Assembly (NCBI RefSeq): GCF_900110955.1
Contig: NZ_FOFR01000015.1
Coordinates: forward strand, 1-64,000
Length of the DNA: 64,000 nt
Direction of reading: 5' to 3'
From: Lentzea xinjiangensis
Lineage (GTDB): Bacteria > Actinomycetota > Actinomycetes > Mycobacteriales > Pseudonocardiaceae
In this document: positions 17,631 to 26,833 of the stretch, in pieces
Numbering within the stretch: the stretch's first letter is position 1
How the letters are laid out: every line of letters begins with the position of its first letter
Program-made: the position numbers and the translations under genes
Notes under the pieces: generated by a model
Told to the model about the DNA's origin: nothing
Seen by the model: the letters and a program-made list of their open reading frames with translations, nothing else
Database searches by the model: none

Positions 17631-18551
17631 ATGAACATCCCCCTGGTCTACAGCGAGGAAGTGGCCGAGGCGATCACGGCCGGGCAACCGGTCGTGGCGC
17701 TCGAGTCCAACGTCATCACGCACGGCCTGGACTACCCGGACAACGCCGAGACCGCCCGCCGGGTCGAGGACGCGGTCCGGGCGAGCGGCTCGGTGCCCGC
17801 CACCATCGGCGTCGACAACGGGCGGATCCTGGTCGGCCTCTCGGAGAACGACATCGAGAGGTTCGCGACCACACCGGGGGTGCCGAAGGTCAGCAGCCGG
17901 GACCTGCCGATCGTGCTGGCCCGCGGCGGGATGGGCGCCACGACCGTCGCGTCGTCGGTGATCGCCGCGGAGCTCGCGGGGCTGAGGTTCTTCTCCTCGG
18001 CGGGGATCGGCGGCGTGCACCGCGGCGCCGAACGCACGATGGACGTCTCGTCGGACCTGGTCCAGTTCACCAGGTCGAAGGTCGCGGTGGTCTGCGCCGG
18101 CGCGAAGAACGTCCTCGACCTCGGGCTCACCCTGGAGTTCCTGGAGACGCACTGCGTGCCCGTCGTGGCCTACCGGTCGGACGACTTCCCGGCGTTCTAC
18201 TGCGTCTCCAGCGGCCTGCGCAGCCCGCACCGGGTGGACGACCCGCTCGAGCTCGCCCGCGCGATCGAGAACCACTGGGCGCTCGGCAACCCCGGCTCGT
18301 TCCTCGTCACGACGCCGACCAGGCCCGAGGACGCGATCGCCGGGGACGAGGTGGAGTCGGTGATCGCCGAGGCGGTCGCGCGCGCCGAACGCGACGGCGT
18401 GTCCGGGCAGGCGATCACGAAGTACCTCATGCGGGCCGTCGACCGCGCGACCGAGGGCCGCTCGGCGAAGGCCAACCAGGCGGTGCTCGTCAACACCGCC
18501 GGGGTCGCGGGTGAGCTGGCGGCCGCCCACGCGAAGGAGCTCAGCCGATGA
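17631..18551 (+). CDS. psuG: pseudouridine-5'-phosphate glycosidase family protein (IndA/MinB-like)
   Basis: A 306-residue PsuG-family C-glycosidase. PsuG reversibly joins uracil and ribose 5-phosphate through a C-C bond, and the minimycin homologue runs as a C-glycosynthase. Key family motifs are visible: the catalytic Glu in VALESNVITHG (E25), the Schiff-base Lys in CAGAKNVLDLG (K159), the SSAGIGGVHRGAERTMDVS phosphate-binding stretch, and NQAVLVNTAGVAGELA near the end. It starts 7 nt after the tautomerase gene and overlaps the next gene by ATGA. In this operon it would attach ribose 5-phosphate to the synthetase product. Confidence 0.93.
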   Translation: MNIPLVYSEEVAEAITAGQPVVALESNVITHGLDYPDNAETARRVEDAVRASGSVPATIGVDNGRILVGLSENDIERFATTPGVPKVSSRDLPIVLARGGMGATTVASSVIAAELAGLRFFSSAGIGGVHRGAERTMDVSSDLVQFTRSKVAVVCAGAKNVLDLGLTLEFLETHCVPVVAYRSDDFPAFYCVSSGLRSPHRVDDPLELARAIENHWALGNPGSFLVTTPTRPEDAIAGDEVESVIAEAVARAERDGVSGQAITKYLMRAVDRATEGRSAKANQAVLVNTAGVAGELAAAHAKELSR

Positions 18552-19210
18552 ACCGGTGCGTGATCTTCGACCTGGACGGCACGCTCGTCGACTCCCCACG
18601 CGGGATCGTCACGACGTTCGCCGCCGTCTTCGCCCAGCTCGACCTGCCCACGGCGGACTCCGGCTCGATCCGCGGCACCATCGGGCTCCCGCTGCCCGCG
18701 GCGTTCGCGAAGGTGCTCGGGACCGCCGAGGACGAGCCGGTGGTGGCGGCGTGCGTCGAGCTCTACCAGCCGACGTTCCGCAAGATCGTGCTGCCGACGG
18801 CGCCGCAGCTCGTGTTCCCCGGTGTGTTCGACGGGCTGCAGTCGTTGCGGGAGGACGGTTTCCTGCTGGCCGTCGCGACGAGCAAGTTCATCGCCAACGC
18901 CGAGGCGCTGCTCGTCGCGGCCGGCCTCCGCGAGGACTTCTCCGTCGTGGTCGGCGCGGACCAGGTCGCGAGGCCCAAGCCCGATCCCGAGTCCGGCTTC
19001 GTCGTCCTGGACAGGCTCGGCGTGGCACCGGGCAACGCGGTCATGGTCGGCGACACGACCCACGACGTGCTGATGGCCCACGGCGCCGGGATGGCGTCGA
19101 TCGGCGTGACCTACGGCGTGCACACCGTGGACCAACTGCTCAGCGCCAACCCCACCTGGCTCGTCGACTCGTTCGCCGGTGTCGTGGCCGCCGTGAAGGA
19201 GTGCTCGTGA
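18548..19210 (+). CDS. HAD family phosphatase (IndB / MinC N-domain-like)
   Basis: A 220-residue HAD hydrolase of the Gph type. Motif I is FDLDGTLVDS, with nucleophile Asp8 and acid/base Asp10. Motif II is VATSKF, and motif IV is MVGDTTHDVLMA. In the minimycin cluster the equivalent phosphatase forms the N-terminal half of MinC and dephosphorylates the nucleotide as part of self-protection. Here it is a free-standing gene, and no DUF4243 domain follows. ATGA and GTGA overlaps with both neighbours show strict translational coupling. Confidence 0.9.
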   Translation: MNRCVIFDLDGTLVDSPRGIVTTFAAVFAQLDLPTADSGSIRGTIGLPLPAAFAKVLGTAEDEPVVAACVELYQPTFRKIVLPTAPQLVFPGVFDGLQSLREDGFLLAVATSKFIANAEALLVAAGLREDFSVVVGADQVARPKPDPESGFVVLDRLGVAPGNAVMVGDTTHDVLMAHGAGMASIGVTYGVHTVDQLLSANPTWLVDSFAGVVAAVKECS

Positions 19211-19872
19211 TCTCGATCGACGCCTACCTGGAGAAGAACGTGCACGTGTTGCCGCAGACCGGCCAGTTGCGCGCGATGCACACGATCGTCCGAAACCGGG
19301 ACACCTCCCGCGAGGACTTCGTCTTCTACAGCGAGCGGATCATCCGGCTGCTCGTCGAGGCGGGCCTGGACCTGCTGCCGTTCACCCCGCTCGACGTCAC
19401 GACCTCGGTCGGCGCCACCTACCACGGGCTCGCGTTCGCCGGGAACCTCGTCGGCGTCCCGATCATCCGCGCGGGCGAGAGCATGGAGGCCGGGCTGCGG
19501 GCGCTCGTCAGGGGCGTGCGGATCGGCAAGGTCCTGATCCAGCGCGACAAGACCACCAAGCAGCCGAAGCTCTACTACGCGAACCTGCCGCGGGACATCG
19601 CGTCGCGGCACGTGCTGCTGCTCGACCCGATGCTCGCCACCGGCGGCACGGCCAACGCCGCGATCCAGGTGCTGGTCGACCGGGGCGTGCCGGAGGAGAA
19701 CATCGTCTTCATCACCTTCATCACCGTGCCGGAGGGCATCGAGGCGGTCTGCTCGCGCTTCCCGCGGGTGCGGATCGTGACGTCGGCGATCGAGGAACGG
19801 CTCAACGACGACGCCTACATGCTGCCCGGCGTCGGCGACTTCGGCGATCGGTTCTTCGGCACCGAGAAGTGA
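19207..19872 (+). CDS. upp: uracil phosphoribosyltransferase
   Basis: A 221-residue type I phosphoribosyltransferase that makes UMP from uracil and PRPP. The PRPP-binding loop is LLLDPMLATGGTANAAI, and family signatures include TPLDVTTSVGATYHGLAF, IRAGESMEAGL and QRDKTTKQPKLYYANLP. Placed inside this operon it parallels MinD, a uracil phosphoribosyltransferase reported to contribute to minimycin self-resistance. It is therefore likely a dedicated resistance copy rather than the housekeeping enzyme. The GTG overlaps the phosphatase stop (GTGA). Confidence 0.92.
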   Translation: MISIDAYLEKNVHVLPQTGQLRAMHTIVRNRDTSREDFVFYSERIIRLLVEAGLDLLPFTPLDVTTSVGATYHGLAFAGNLVGVPIIRAGESMEAGLRALVRGVRIGKVLIQRDKTTKQPKLYYANLPRDIASRHVLLLDPMLATGGTANAAIQVLVDRGVPEENIVFITFITVPEGIEAVCSRFPRVRIVTSAIEERLNDDAYMLPGVGDFGDRFFGTEK

Positions 19873-20786
19873 CGGGTGAGGACATGGCGGGCAACCGGCT
19901 GCTGGCCGACTCGGCGATCACGGCGCTGGCGCCGGCGATCTGGGGCAGCACCTACCTCGTGACCACCGAGCTGCTGCCACCCGACCGGCCCCTGCTCGCC
20001 GCGGTCGTCCGCGCGCTGCCGGCGGGCCTGGTCCTGGTGCTGTTCGGGCGGGTCCTGCCGAAGGGCGTCTGGTGGTGGCGCGCCCTGGTGCTCGGCACGC
20101 TCAACATCGGCGCGTTCTTCTTCCTGCTGTTCGTCGCCGCCTACCACCTGCCCGGCGGCGTCGCGGCGCTCGTCGGCTCGGTGCAGCCGGTGGTCGTGCT
20201 GGTGCTGGCGGCGGTGCTGCTCGGCGACCGGATCCGGCTCCCCCACGTGCTCGCCTGCCTCGCCGCCGCGGCCGGTGTCGCCCTGCTGGTGCTGCGGGCG
20301 ACCGCGCGGCTGGACCTGGTCGGCGTGCTGGCCGCCCTCGGCGGCGCGGTGTGCATGGCGGCCGGCATCGTGCTCACGAAGCGCTGGCAGCGCCCGGTCA
20401 ACGTGCTGCTGTTCACCGGCTGGCAGCTCACCGCGGGCGGCCTCGTGCTGCTGCCCGCGCTGCTGCTGGCCGAGGGCCTGCCGAGCACGATCACCGGCGC
20501 CAACGCGCTCGGCTTCGGCTACCTCGTCGTGCTCGGCTCGCTCTTCGGCTACTCGGTCTGGTTCCGCGGCACCGACCGGGTGCCCGCGATCGGGTTGTCG
20601 TTCCTCGGCTTCTTCAGCCCGATCGTGGCCACCGCCCTCGGCTACCTGTTCCTCGCGCAGACGCTCTCGCCGTGGCAGCTGCTGGGCGCGGCGGTGCTCA
20701 TCGGCGCGATCGTGCTGGTGCAGCTGACACCGGCGAAGAAGCCGCTGCCCGCGCCGGGGCGCGAGCTTCAGCGCACGACGTCGTAG
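19869..20786 (+). CDS. DMT/EamA family exporter
   Basis: A 305-residue drug/metabolite transporter with ten predicted helices in two EamA repeats (about residues 12-145 and 155-285). Repeat motifs are PAIWGSTYLVTTELLPPDRPLLAAVVRALPAG and LGSLFGYSVWFRGTDRVPAIGLSFLGFFSPIVA. It closes the operon and corresponds in position and family to the minimycin exporter MinT, so it likely exports the C-nucleoside. The GTG overlaps the upp stop; an ATG at 19884 is possible. Its last 19 bases overlap the convergent reductase gene. Confidence 0.9.
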   Translation: MTGEDMAGNRLLADSAITALAPAIWGSTYLVTTELLPPDRPLLAAVVRALPAGLVLVLFGRVLPKGVWWWRALVLGTLNIGAFFFLLFVAAYHLPGGVAALVGSVQPVVVLVLAAVLLGDRIRLPHVLACLAAAAGVALLVLRATARLDLVGVLAALGGAVCMAAGIVLTKRWQRPVNVLLFTGWQLTAGGLVLLPALLLAEGLPSTITGANALGFGYLVVLGSLFGYSVWFRGTDRVPAIGLSFLGFFSPIVATALGYLFLAQTLSPWQLLGAAVLIGAIVLVQLTPAKKPLPAPGRELQRTTS

Positions 20787-21340
20787 ACGAGCTTCTGGAT
20801 GCCGTTGGAGTACGACTCGCTCTCGACGACCTTCAGCATCTGCTTGTCCTTGTCGGTCTGGCTGAACAGCCGCTTGCCCGCGCCGAGCAGCACCGGGAAG
20901 ACCAGCAGGTGATAGCGGTCGATCAGGCCCGCGTCGGAGAGGTTGCGGTTGAGCGTCGCGCTGCCGTGGATCGAGATCGGGCCGCCCTCGGTCTCCTTGA
21001 GCGCGGCCACGTCGTCCAGCGAGCGCAGGATGGTGATCTCGCCCCAGTTGTCGACGAGCTGGTCCTCCTGCAACGTGCTGGACACGACGTACTTCGGCAT
21101 CGCGTTGTACTTCGGGAAGTAGTCCAGCGTCGGCCACACCGGGGAGAACGCCTCGTAGCTGACGCGGCCCATCATCATCGCCGCGGCTTCGTCCTGCTCA
21201 CGGCCCTTGATCTCGTAGGCGGCCTCGTCGAACTCGATGTCCTTGAAGGTCCAGCCGGCGCTGCGGTGACCCGGTTCGCCGCCGGGCGCCTCCACAACAC
21301 CGTCGAGCGAGACGAACGCGGTGGCGATCAGGGTGCGCAT
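20768..21340 (-). CDS. dihydrofolate reductase-fold (RibD C-terminal) protein
   Basis: A 190-residue protein of the RibD_C/DHFR-like family, a stand-alone NADPH-binding reductase fold common in actinobacteria. Signatures are the N-terminal MRTLIATAFVSLDGVVEAPGG, the MMMGRVSYEAF loop and the C-terminal DRYHLLVFPVLLGAGKRLF. Substrates of these stand-alone copies are generally unknown. GGAG lies 6 nt before the ATG at 21340, which I prefer over a start 33 nt upstream. It is transcribed against the C-nucleoside-type operon and is probably unrelated to it. Confidence 0.88.
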   Translation of the reverse strand: MRTLIATAFVSLDGVVEAPGGEPGHRSAGWTFKDIEFDEAAYEIKGREQDEAAAMMMGRVSYEAFSPVWPTLDYFPKYNAMPKYVVSSTLQEDQLVDNWGEITILRSLDDVAALKETEGGPISIHGSATLNRNLSDAGLIDRYHLLVFPVLLGAGKRLFSQTDKDKQMLKVVESESYSNGIQKLVYDVVR

Positions 21341-21500
21341 CTGGTTCTCCTTGGTGTCCGCGCTTGCTGTCATGAGTGCGTCGAACGGGAGATGCCGGGA
21401 TCGACACCTCGCGCGGAGAGAGTTTCCGCCATGCGCACCGGTGGGCGCTGAACACCCCTCAGAGTCCAGCGTCCACCGGTATCGCCGGCGCCCGAGGGCG

Positions 21501-21701
21501 CTAGCCCTTCAGCCGGTCCCAGCCGAACCGCCGCAGCACGAGGACCAGGCCTGCCAGGACCATCAAGGCGTGCAACGTGATGCGCAGCGCATCCGGCATC
21601 TCCACGTGGTTCAGCGCGAACCAGCTCCGCGAGCCGCCGGCGAGGTTGTTGATCAGCCCGCCACCGCCCTGCACCAGCAGCACCACCGCGATCACTTCCA
21701 T
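21501..21701 (-). CDS. small membrane protein
   Basis: A 66-residue protein with two hydrophobic helices (MEVIAVVLLVQGGGGLINNLAG and ITLHALMVLAGLVLVL) and a basic C-terminus. GGGGGAG lies just upstream of the ATG. It is divergent from a TetR gene, and one of two identical-type 17-bp repeats lies at its promoter, so it is probably the TetR target. I do not recognise a family; the size and two-helix plan suit a small permease-associated or stress protein. Confidence 0.65.
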   Translation of the reverse strand: MEVIAVVLLVQGGGGLINNLAGGSRSWFALNHVEMPDALRITLHALMVLAGLVLVLRRFGWDRLKG

Positions 21702-21710
21702 GACTCCCCC

Positions 21711-21787
21711 CAAATCAATACGAACGTAACGCTTTGACACCCGAACGGTAGCCTCCTCCCCTCTCGTGGTCAAATCAATGCGAACGT
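21711..21787. promoter_or_regulatory. pair of 17-bp direct repeats, probable TetR operators
   Basis: CAAATCAATACGAACGT at 21711-21727 and CAAATCAATGCGAACGT at 21771-21787 differ at one base and are spaced exactly 60 bp apart. Each sits against one of two divergent genes, the small membrane protein and the TetR regulator. One repressor binding both would silence both promoters. Confidence 0.7.
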
Positions 21788-21804
21788 CTTGAAAAGGGGT
21801 GCGG

Positions 21805-22338
21805 GTGCGAGGCAGGGGAGCCGCTCACGACGAGCGGCGAGGCGCGATCCTGGAGGCGGTGTTCGCGATCGTCGACGCCGAGGGCACCCACCAGGTCAGC
21901 ATCCGCCGCGTCGCCGAGCAGGCCGGCGTGTCCGTGGGGCGCGTCCAGCACTACTTCCCGAGCAAGGACGACCTGCTCACCGCCGCGTTCACCGCGATCA
22001 ACGACCTGGGCGCCGCCCGCGTCCGGGCCAGGGTGTCCGCGAGCGCCGATCCGGCCGAGGCGCTCCTGACCGAGCTGATCCCGGCGACCGCCGAGGACCG
22101 CCGGTTGTACCGCGTGGCGCAGGCCTTCGAGGCGCACGCCCTCACCCGGCCCGAACTGGCCGCCCGGCTGCGCGAGAGCTACGACTCGCTGATCGCCGTG
22201 CTGACCGCGCTGGCCGGTCCGGCGGCGCGGGAACGGCTCGCGCTGGCCCTCGGTCTCGCCAACCTGACGCTCACCGGCAACCTCACACCGGAGGAAGCCC
22301 GCGCGATCGTCCGGTCAGGAATCGAGAAGCGCGGCTGA
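21805..22338 (+). CDS. TetR family repressor
   Basis: A 177-residue TetR regulator. The DNA-binding domain is ERRGAILEAVFAIVDAEGTHQVSIRRVAEQAGVSVGRVQHYFPSKDDLLTAA, close to the TetR_C_6-type subgroup. The C-terminal helices are short. I took the GTG at 21805 because AAGGGG ends 5 nt upstream; the GTG at 21799 overlaps that box. The flanking direct repeats suggest autoregulation plus control of the divergent small membrane protein. Ligand unknown. Confidence 0.88.
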   Translation: MRGRGAAHDERRGAILEAVFAIVDAEGTHQVSIRRVAEQAGVSVGRVQHYFPSKDDLLTAAFTAINDLGAARVRARVSASADPAEALLTELIPATAEDRRLYRVAQAFEAHALTRPELAARLRESYDSLIAVLTALAGPAARERLALALGLANLTLTGNLTPEEARAIVRSGIEKRG

Positions 22339-22394
22339 GGCCCTTCCTCCTACCGTTGCCCGCATCGGGTTCGACAACCGGGAGGAAGGGGAAG

Positions 22395-22619
22395 ATGAGC
22401 GGCAGCAAGGGAATCCGGCGGTTCCACCGCGTGGTGAGCATGGTCTTCATGGCCACCGTCGTGTTCACCTCGGTCGCGTTGGCCGTGGACAGCCCGGCGG
22501 TGTGGGTGTCGTACGTGCCGCTGCCGCCGCTGTTCGTCCTGATGGGAACCGGCGTCTACATGTGGTTCCTGCCGATGATCGCCCGTCGCCGCGCTTCCCG
22601 GCGCGCCGCTGCCGCGTAG
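22395..22619 (+). CDS. small two-helix membrane protein
   Basis: A 74-residue protein following the TetR gene by 56 nt. An N-terminal basic stretch (KGIRRFHRVVSM) precedes one helix (VFMATVVFTSVALAV), then WVSYVPLPPLFVLMGTGVYMWFLP forms the second, and the tail is Arg/Ala-rich. GGAGGAAGGGGAAG lies directly before the ATG, an unusually rich ribosome-binding site. No family is recognised; similar short proteins occur next to actinobacterial TetR genes. Function unknown. Confidence 0.7.
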   Translation: MSGSKGIRRFHRVVSMVFMATVVFTSVALAVDSPAVWVSYVPLPPLFVLMGTGVYMWFLPMIARRRASRRAAAA

Positions 22620-22649
22620 TGGCCGCGCTTCCGCGCTCCGTCCGGCAGG

Positions 22650-23248
22650 TCAGAGCCAGCCCCGGTCCCTGGCGGTGTTCGCGGCCTCGGACCGGTTGCG
22701 CGCTCCCAGCTTCGCCATCGCCGTGGACAGGTAGTTGCGGACCGTGCCCTCGGCGAGGTTGAGCCGGGCCGCGATGTCGGCGTTGCTCGCGCCGGTGGTG
22801 ACCTCGCGCAGCAGCTCCCGCTCGCGCGGCGTGAGCGGGTCGGCGCTGTCCCACGCGGCCATCGCGAGCTCGGGCGCGACGACGCGTTCGCCGGCGTGCA
22901 CCCGGCGCAACGCGGACACCAGCTCGGCGATCGGCGCGTCCTTGAGCACGTAACCCACCACCCCGGCGTTCATCGCGCGGCGCAGGTACCCGCCGCGGGC
23001 GAACGTGGTGATGATCAGGACCTTCGTGGAGCCGCCCAGGCGGCTGAGCTCCTGCGCGACGTCGAGACCGGTCCTGCCGGGCATCTCGATGTCGGTCAGC
23101 AGCACGTCGGGCCGGTGCAGGGCCACCGCCGCGAGGGCCTCGTCCCCGTCGCCCGCGGTCGCGACGACCGTGACGTCCGGCTGGAGGTCCAGCAGCTGGG
23201 CGAACGCGCCGCGCACCATCGCCTGGTCCTCCGCCAGCACGACCCTGA

Positions 23249-23252
<4 letters not shown>
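22650..23252 (-). CDS. LuxR/NarL-family response regulator
   Basis: A 200-residue response regulator paired with the kinase immediately upstream. The receiver has VLAEDQAM, the phosphoacceptor region LLTDIEMPGRTGLD, and the conserved Lys in YVLKDAP. The DNA-binding half is LTPRERELLREVTTGASNADIAARLNLAEGTVRNYLSTAMAKL. The GTG overlaps the kinase stop (GTGA). Together with the two ABC genes it forms a four-gene coupled operon, so it probably regulates that exporter. The longer reading upstream is a shadow. Confidence 0.92.
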
Positions 23253-24309
<1,057 letters not shown>

Positions 24310-24313
<4 letters not shown>

Positions 24314-25047
24314 GACCGCGCATGACGATACGACACCGCGGCCAGTGCCGCGGCCACGATCGTCGTACCCAGCAACACGAGCGCGTGCGCGAGGGCGGGG
24401 GCACCGGTGAGCTGCGCGAGCGCCAGCCGGGCCAGGTGGTAGGTGGGCAGGAACCGCGCGACGTCGGCGAAGAACGCGGGCATGATCTCCAACGGCATCC
24501 ACAGCCCGGACAGCACGGCCGACGGGATCAGGACCGCGTTGAGGACGGCGGCGGCAGCGCCCGTACCGACCTGGAACCCGATCGCGAGGCTCAGCAGGGC
24601 GAACGGCAACGCGCCGAGGAGCAACACGCCGAGGATCCGCAGCAGGGCGGGCACCGGCGCGTCAAGCGCACCGGTGATCGCGGCAGTCGCCGTCATCGCG
24701 ACCAGCACGCCCGCCGCGTAGGGCAGCGACGCCACCACCTTCGCCGAGAGCGTCACGCCGATCGGCACCGCCGACACCTGCTTCGCCCGCAGCCAGCCGC
24801 GTTCCCGGTCGGCCGCCACCCCGATGCCGGGGTTCATCAGCACGACCGAGATCACGCCGAACGCGCCGAACGTCGTGAGCATCGTCGTGCCCGCCGACAA
24901 CCCGCCGCTGCCGAGCTTTCCGAACAGCGACACGAAGAGCGCGAAGAACGCCACCGGCATGACGATGGAGAAGAACAGCGCGGCGGGCTCGCGGACGATC
25001 CCCCTCAGCTCGTCCGCGAGCTCGACACCGAAGACCTTCGCGTTCAC
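24310..25047 (-). CDS. ABC-2 type exporter permease
   Basis: A 245-residue permease with six hydrophobic segments, DrrB-like, and an N-terminal cytosolic helix (AKVFGVELADELRGIVREPAALFF). Conserved features include AADRERGWLRAKQVSAVPIG between helices two and three and SGLWMPLEIMPAFFADVARFLPTYHLA near the end. With the ATPase it should form a homodimeric exporter of a hydrophobic drug or lipid. Start and stop codons overlap both flanking genes (GTGA and ATGA). Confidence 0.92.
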
Positions 25048-25934
25048 GCCGCACCCCTCTCGACCAGACCGGCCACCGCCTCTGCCAGGCCCGCGCTCTC
25101 GACCCTCAGGTCCGCGAGACCGGGGTCCTCCGCGAGCAGCACCCGCAACAACGCCTCCGGCGCCCTGGTGCCCAGGTGGACGTGCTCGCCGTCGGCCCGC
25201 ACCGACACCACGCCGGGCAGCGCCTCGAGCCGCGTGCGCCCCAACGCCGTCCGCGCGATCACCGTGCGATCGGGCAGCCGGGCCACCAGCTCGTCCGGCG
25301 TGCCGCTCGCCAGCACGCGTCCCCTGCCGAGCACCACCACGCGGTCGGCGACGGCCGACGACTCCTCGACGAGGTGTGTGGTGAGCAGCACGCCGGTCCC
25401 GCGCTCGCGCCGTTGGGCGAGCAACTGCCAGAACCTCCTGCGCGCGGTCAGGTCCAGGCCCGCGGTCGGTTCGTCGAGCACCAGCAGCCGCGGATCGGCG
25501 ACCAGCGCCATGGCGAGCTGCAGCCGTTGCCTCTGACCGCCGGAGAGCTTCACCGCACGCCGCCCCGCCAGGTCGGTCAGGTCGAGCTCGGCGAGCACCG
25601 GTCCGGCGGCCGACCTCGGCACACCCGCACGCACCGCGGCCCCGGTGACCAGCTCACCCACCTTCAACGTGGTGGGGAACCCGAGCGACTGCTGCACCAC
25701 CCCCAGCCGCCGCCGGGTCGCAGCGACACGGGGATCGCCGCCACAGACCCGGATCCGGCCCTCCTTCGCCGGCAGCAGCCCGACCACCAGGTTCACCAGT
25801 GTCGTCTTGCCCGCCCCGTTCGGCCCGAGCAACGCCACGCACTCCCCCGCGCCGACGTCGAGATCGACGCCGTCCAACGCTCGCGTGGCACCGTAGTCGT
25901 GCCGCGCCCCACGCACCTCGAGCACCGTTTCCAT
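25044..25934 (-). CDS. ABC exporter ATP-binding protein
   Basis: A 296-residue ATPase of the DrrA class. It has Walker A GPNGAGKTT, the Q-loop region VVQQSLGFP, the ABC signature LSGGQRQRLQLAMAL, Walker B RLLVLDEPTAGLD, the H-loop TTHLVEE, and an extended C-terminal domain typical of DrrA-like subunits. I placed the start at the ATG at 25934, where homologous sequence begins; a 17-codon upstream extension is doubtful. It leads the operon ABC ATPase-permease-kinase-regulator, and two overlapping palindromes lie about 47-73 bp upstream. Confidence 0.93.
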   Translation of the reverse strand: METVLEVRGARHDYGATRALDGVDLDVGAGECVALLGPNGAGKTTLVNLVVGLLPAKEGRIRVCGGDPRVAATRRRLGVVQQSLGFPTTLKVGELVTGAAVRAGVPRSAAGPVLAELDLTDLAGRRAVKLSGGQRQRLQLAMALVADPRLLVLDEPTAGLDLTARRRFWQLLAQRRERGTGVLLTTHLVEESSAVADRVVVLGRGRVLASGTPDELVARLPDRTVIARTALGRTRLEALPGVVSVRADGEHVHLGTRAPEALLRVLLAEDPGLADLRVESAGLAEAVAGLVERGAA

Positions 25935-25980
25935 GGTGTTCAGCCTGCTCGGACCGGCCTTGCGGCAGTAGTGAGCCGCA

Positions 25981-26007
25981 GTCACCTCGTCGAGGTGACA
26001 ATTGTCA
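25981..26007. promoter_or_regulatory. two overlapping perfect palindromes
   Basis: GTCACCTCG-T-CGAGGTGAC (25981-25999) is a perfect 9-bp inverted repeat. TGACAATTGTCA (25996-26007) is a second perfect palindrome sharing the TGAC. They lie between the divergent ABC exporter operon and the DNA-alkylation-repair gene. The arrangement suggests two operators, perhaps for different proteins, competing at one promoter region. Confidence 0.75.
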
Positions 26008-26059
26008 GCGCGCCTGGTCGTAGGCTGGTCGTCACCAGTGGCGAACGGGAGGCCGGACG

Positions 26060-26737
26060 GTGGCGAACGCGGTGGCCGGCACGACGGTGACCGAGGTGAT
26101 GGCCGAGCTGGCCGCGCTCGAAGACCCCAGGGCGCGCGCGGTCAACGAGAAGCAGGGCGACGACCACGGCGTGAACCTCGGCAAGCTGCGCGCGGTGGCC
26201 AAGCGCCTGAAGACCCAGCAGGACCTCGCGGTCGCGCTGTGGGCGACCGGTGACACCGCGGCCCGCCTGCTCGCCCTGCTGGTCTGCCGGCCCAAGGCGT
26301 TCACGCGCGACGAGCTGGACACCATGCTGCGCGAGGCCCGTCGCCCCAAGGTCCACGACTGGCTCGTGAACTACGTGGTGAAGAAGAGCGCCCACGCCGA
26401 GGACCTGCGCCGGGCGTGGTTCGCCGACCCGGACCCGGTGGTCGCGAGCGCTGGCTGGGCGCTCACCACCGACCGCGTCGCGAAGAAGCCGGACGGCCTG
26501 GACCTCTCCGGTCTGCTCGACGTCGTCGAACGGGAGATGAAGGACGCCGACGACCGCCTGCAGTGGGCGATGAACCACTGCCTGGCCCAGATCGGCATCG
26601 ACCACCCCGCGCACCGCGCCCGCGCGATCGAGATCGGCGAGCGGCTGGAGGTGCTCAAGGACTACCCGACGCCGCCGAACTGCACCTCGCCGTTCGCTCC
26701 TGTGTGGATCACCGAGGTGGTGAGCAGGCGGGGGTGA
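26060..26737 (+). CDS. AlkD-like DNA alkylation repair protein
   Basis: A 225-residue all-helical protein of the AlkD/HEAT-repeat glycosylase family, which excises bulky or cationic alkylated bases without base flipping. Typical features are the early GVNLGKLRAVAKRLK helix, the WLVNYVVKKSAHAEDLRRAWFADPDPVVASAGWAL block containing the conserved Trp/Asp surface, and the C-terminal WAMNHCLAQIGID. GGGAGG lies 7 nt before the GTG. It is divergent from the drug exporter, consistent with joint protection against a DNA-damaging compound, though this is inference. Confidence 0.85.
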   Translation: MANAVAGTTVTEVMAELAALEDPRARAVNEKQGDDHGVNLGKLRAVAKRLKTQQDLAVALWATGDTAARLLALLVCRPKAFTRDELDTMLREARRPKVHDWLVNYVVKKSAHAEDLRRAWFADPDPVVASAGWALTTDRVAKKPDGLDLSGLLDVVEREMKDADDRLQWAMNHCLAQIGIDHPAHRARAIEIGERLEVLKDYPTPPNCTSPFAPVWITEVVSRRG

Positions 26738-26833
26738 GCTGGCTGGGATGAGTTGGGAGCGCTCTCGCAACGTTCAGCGCGTGTTCCCGTTCCCGTCAAC
26801 CTCCGGTCCGATGTGGCCGGACATGCTGCGCGC

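Noticed and set aside
18548..19210. A full MinC (phosphatase plus DUF4243) reading
   Set aside because: The frame stops after the HAD domain and overlaps upp; no DUF4243-like sequence is found in any frame downstream.
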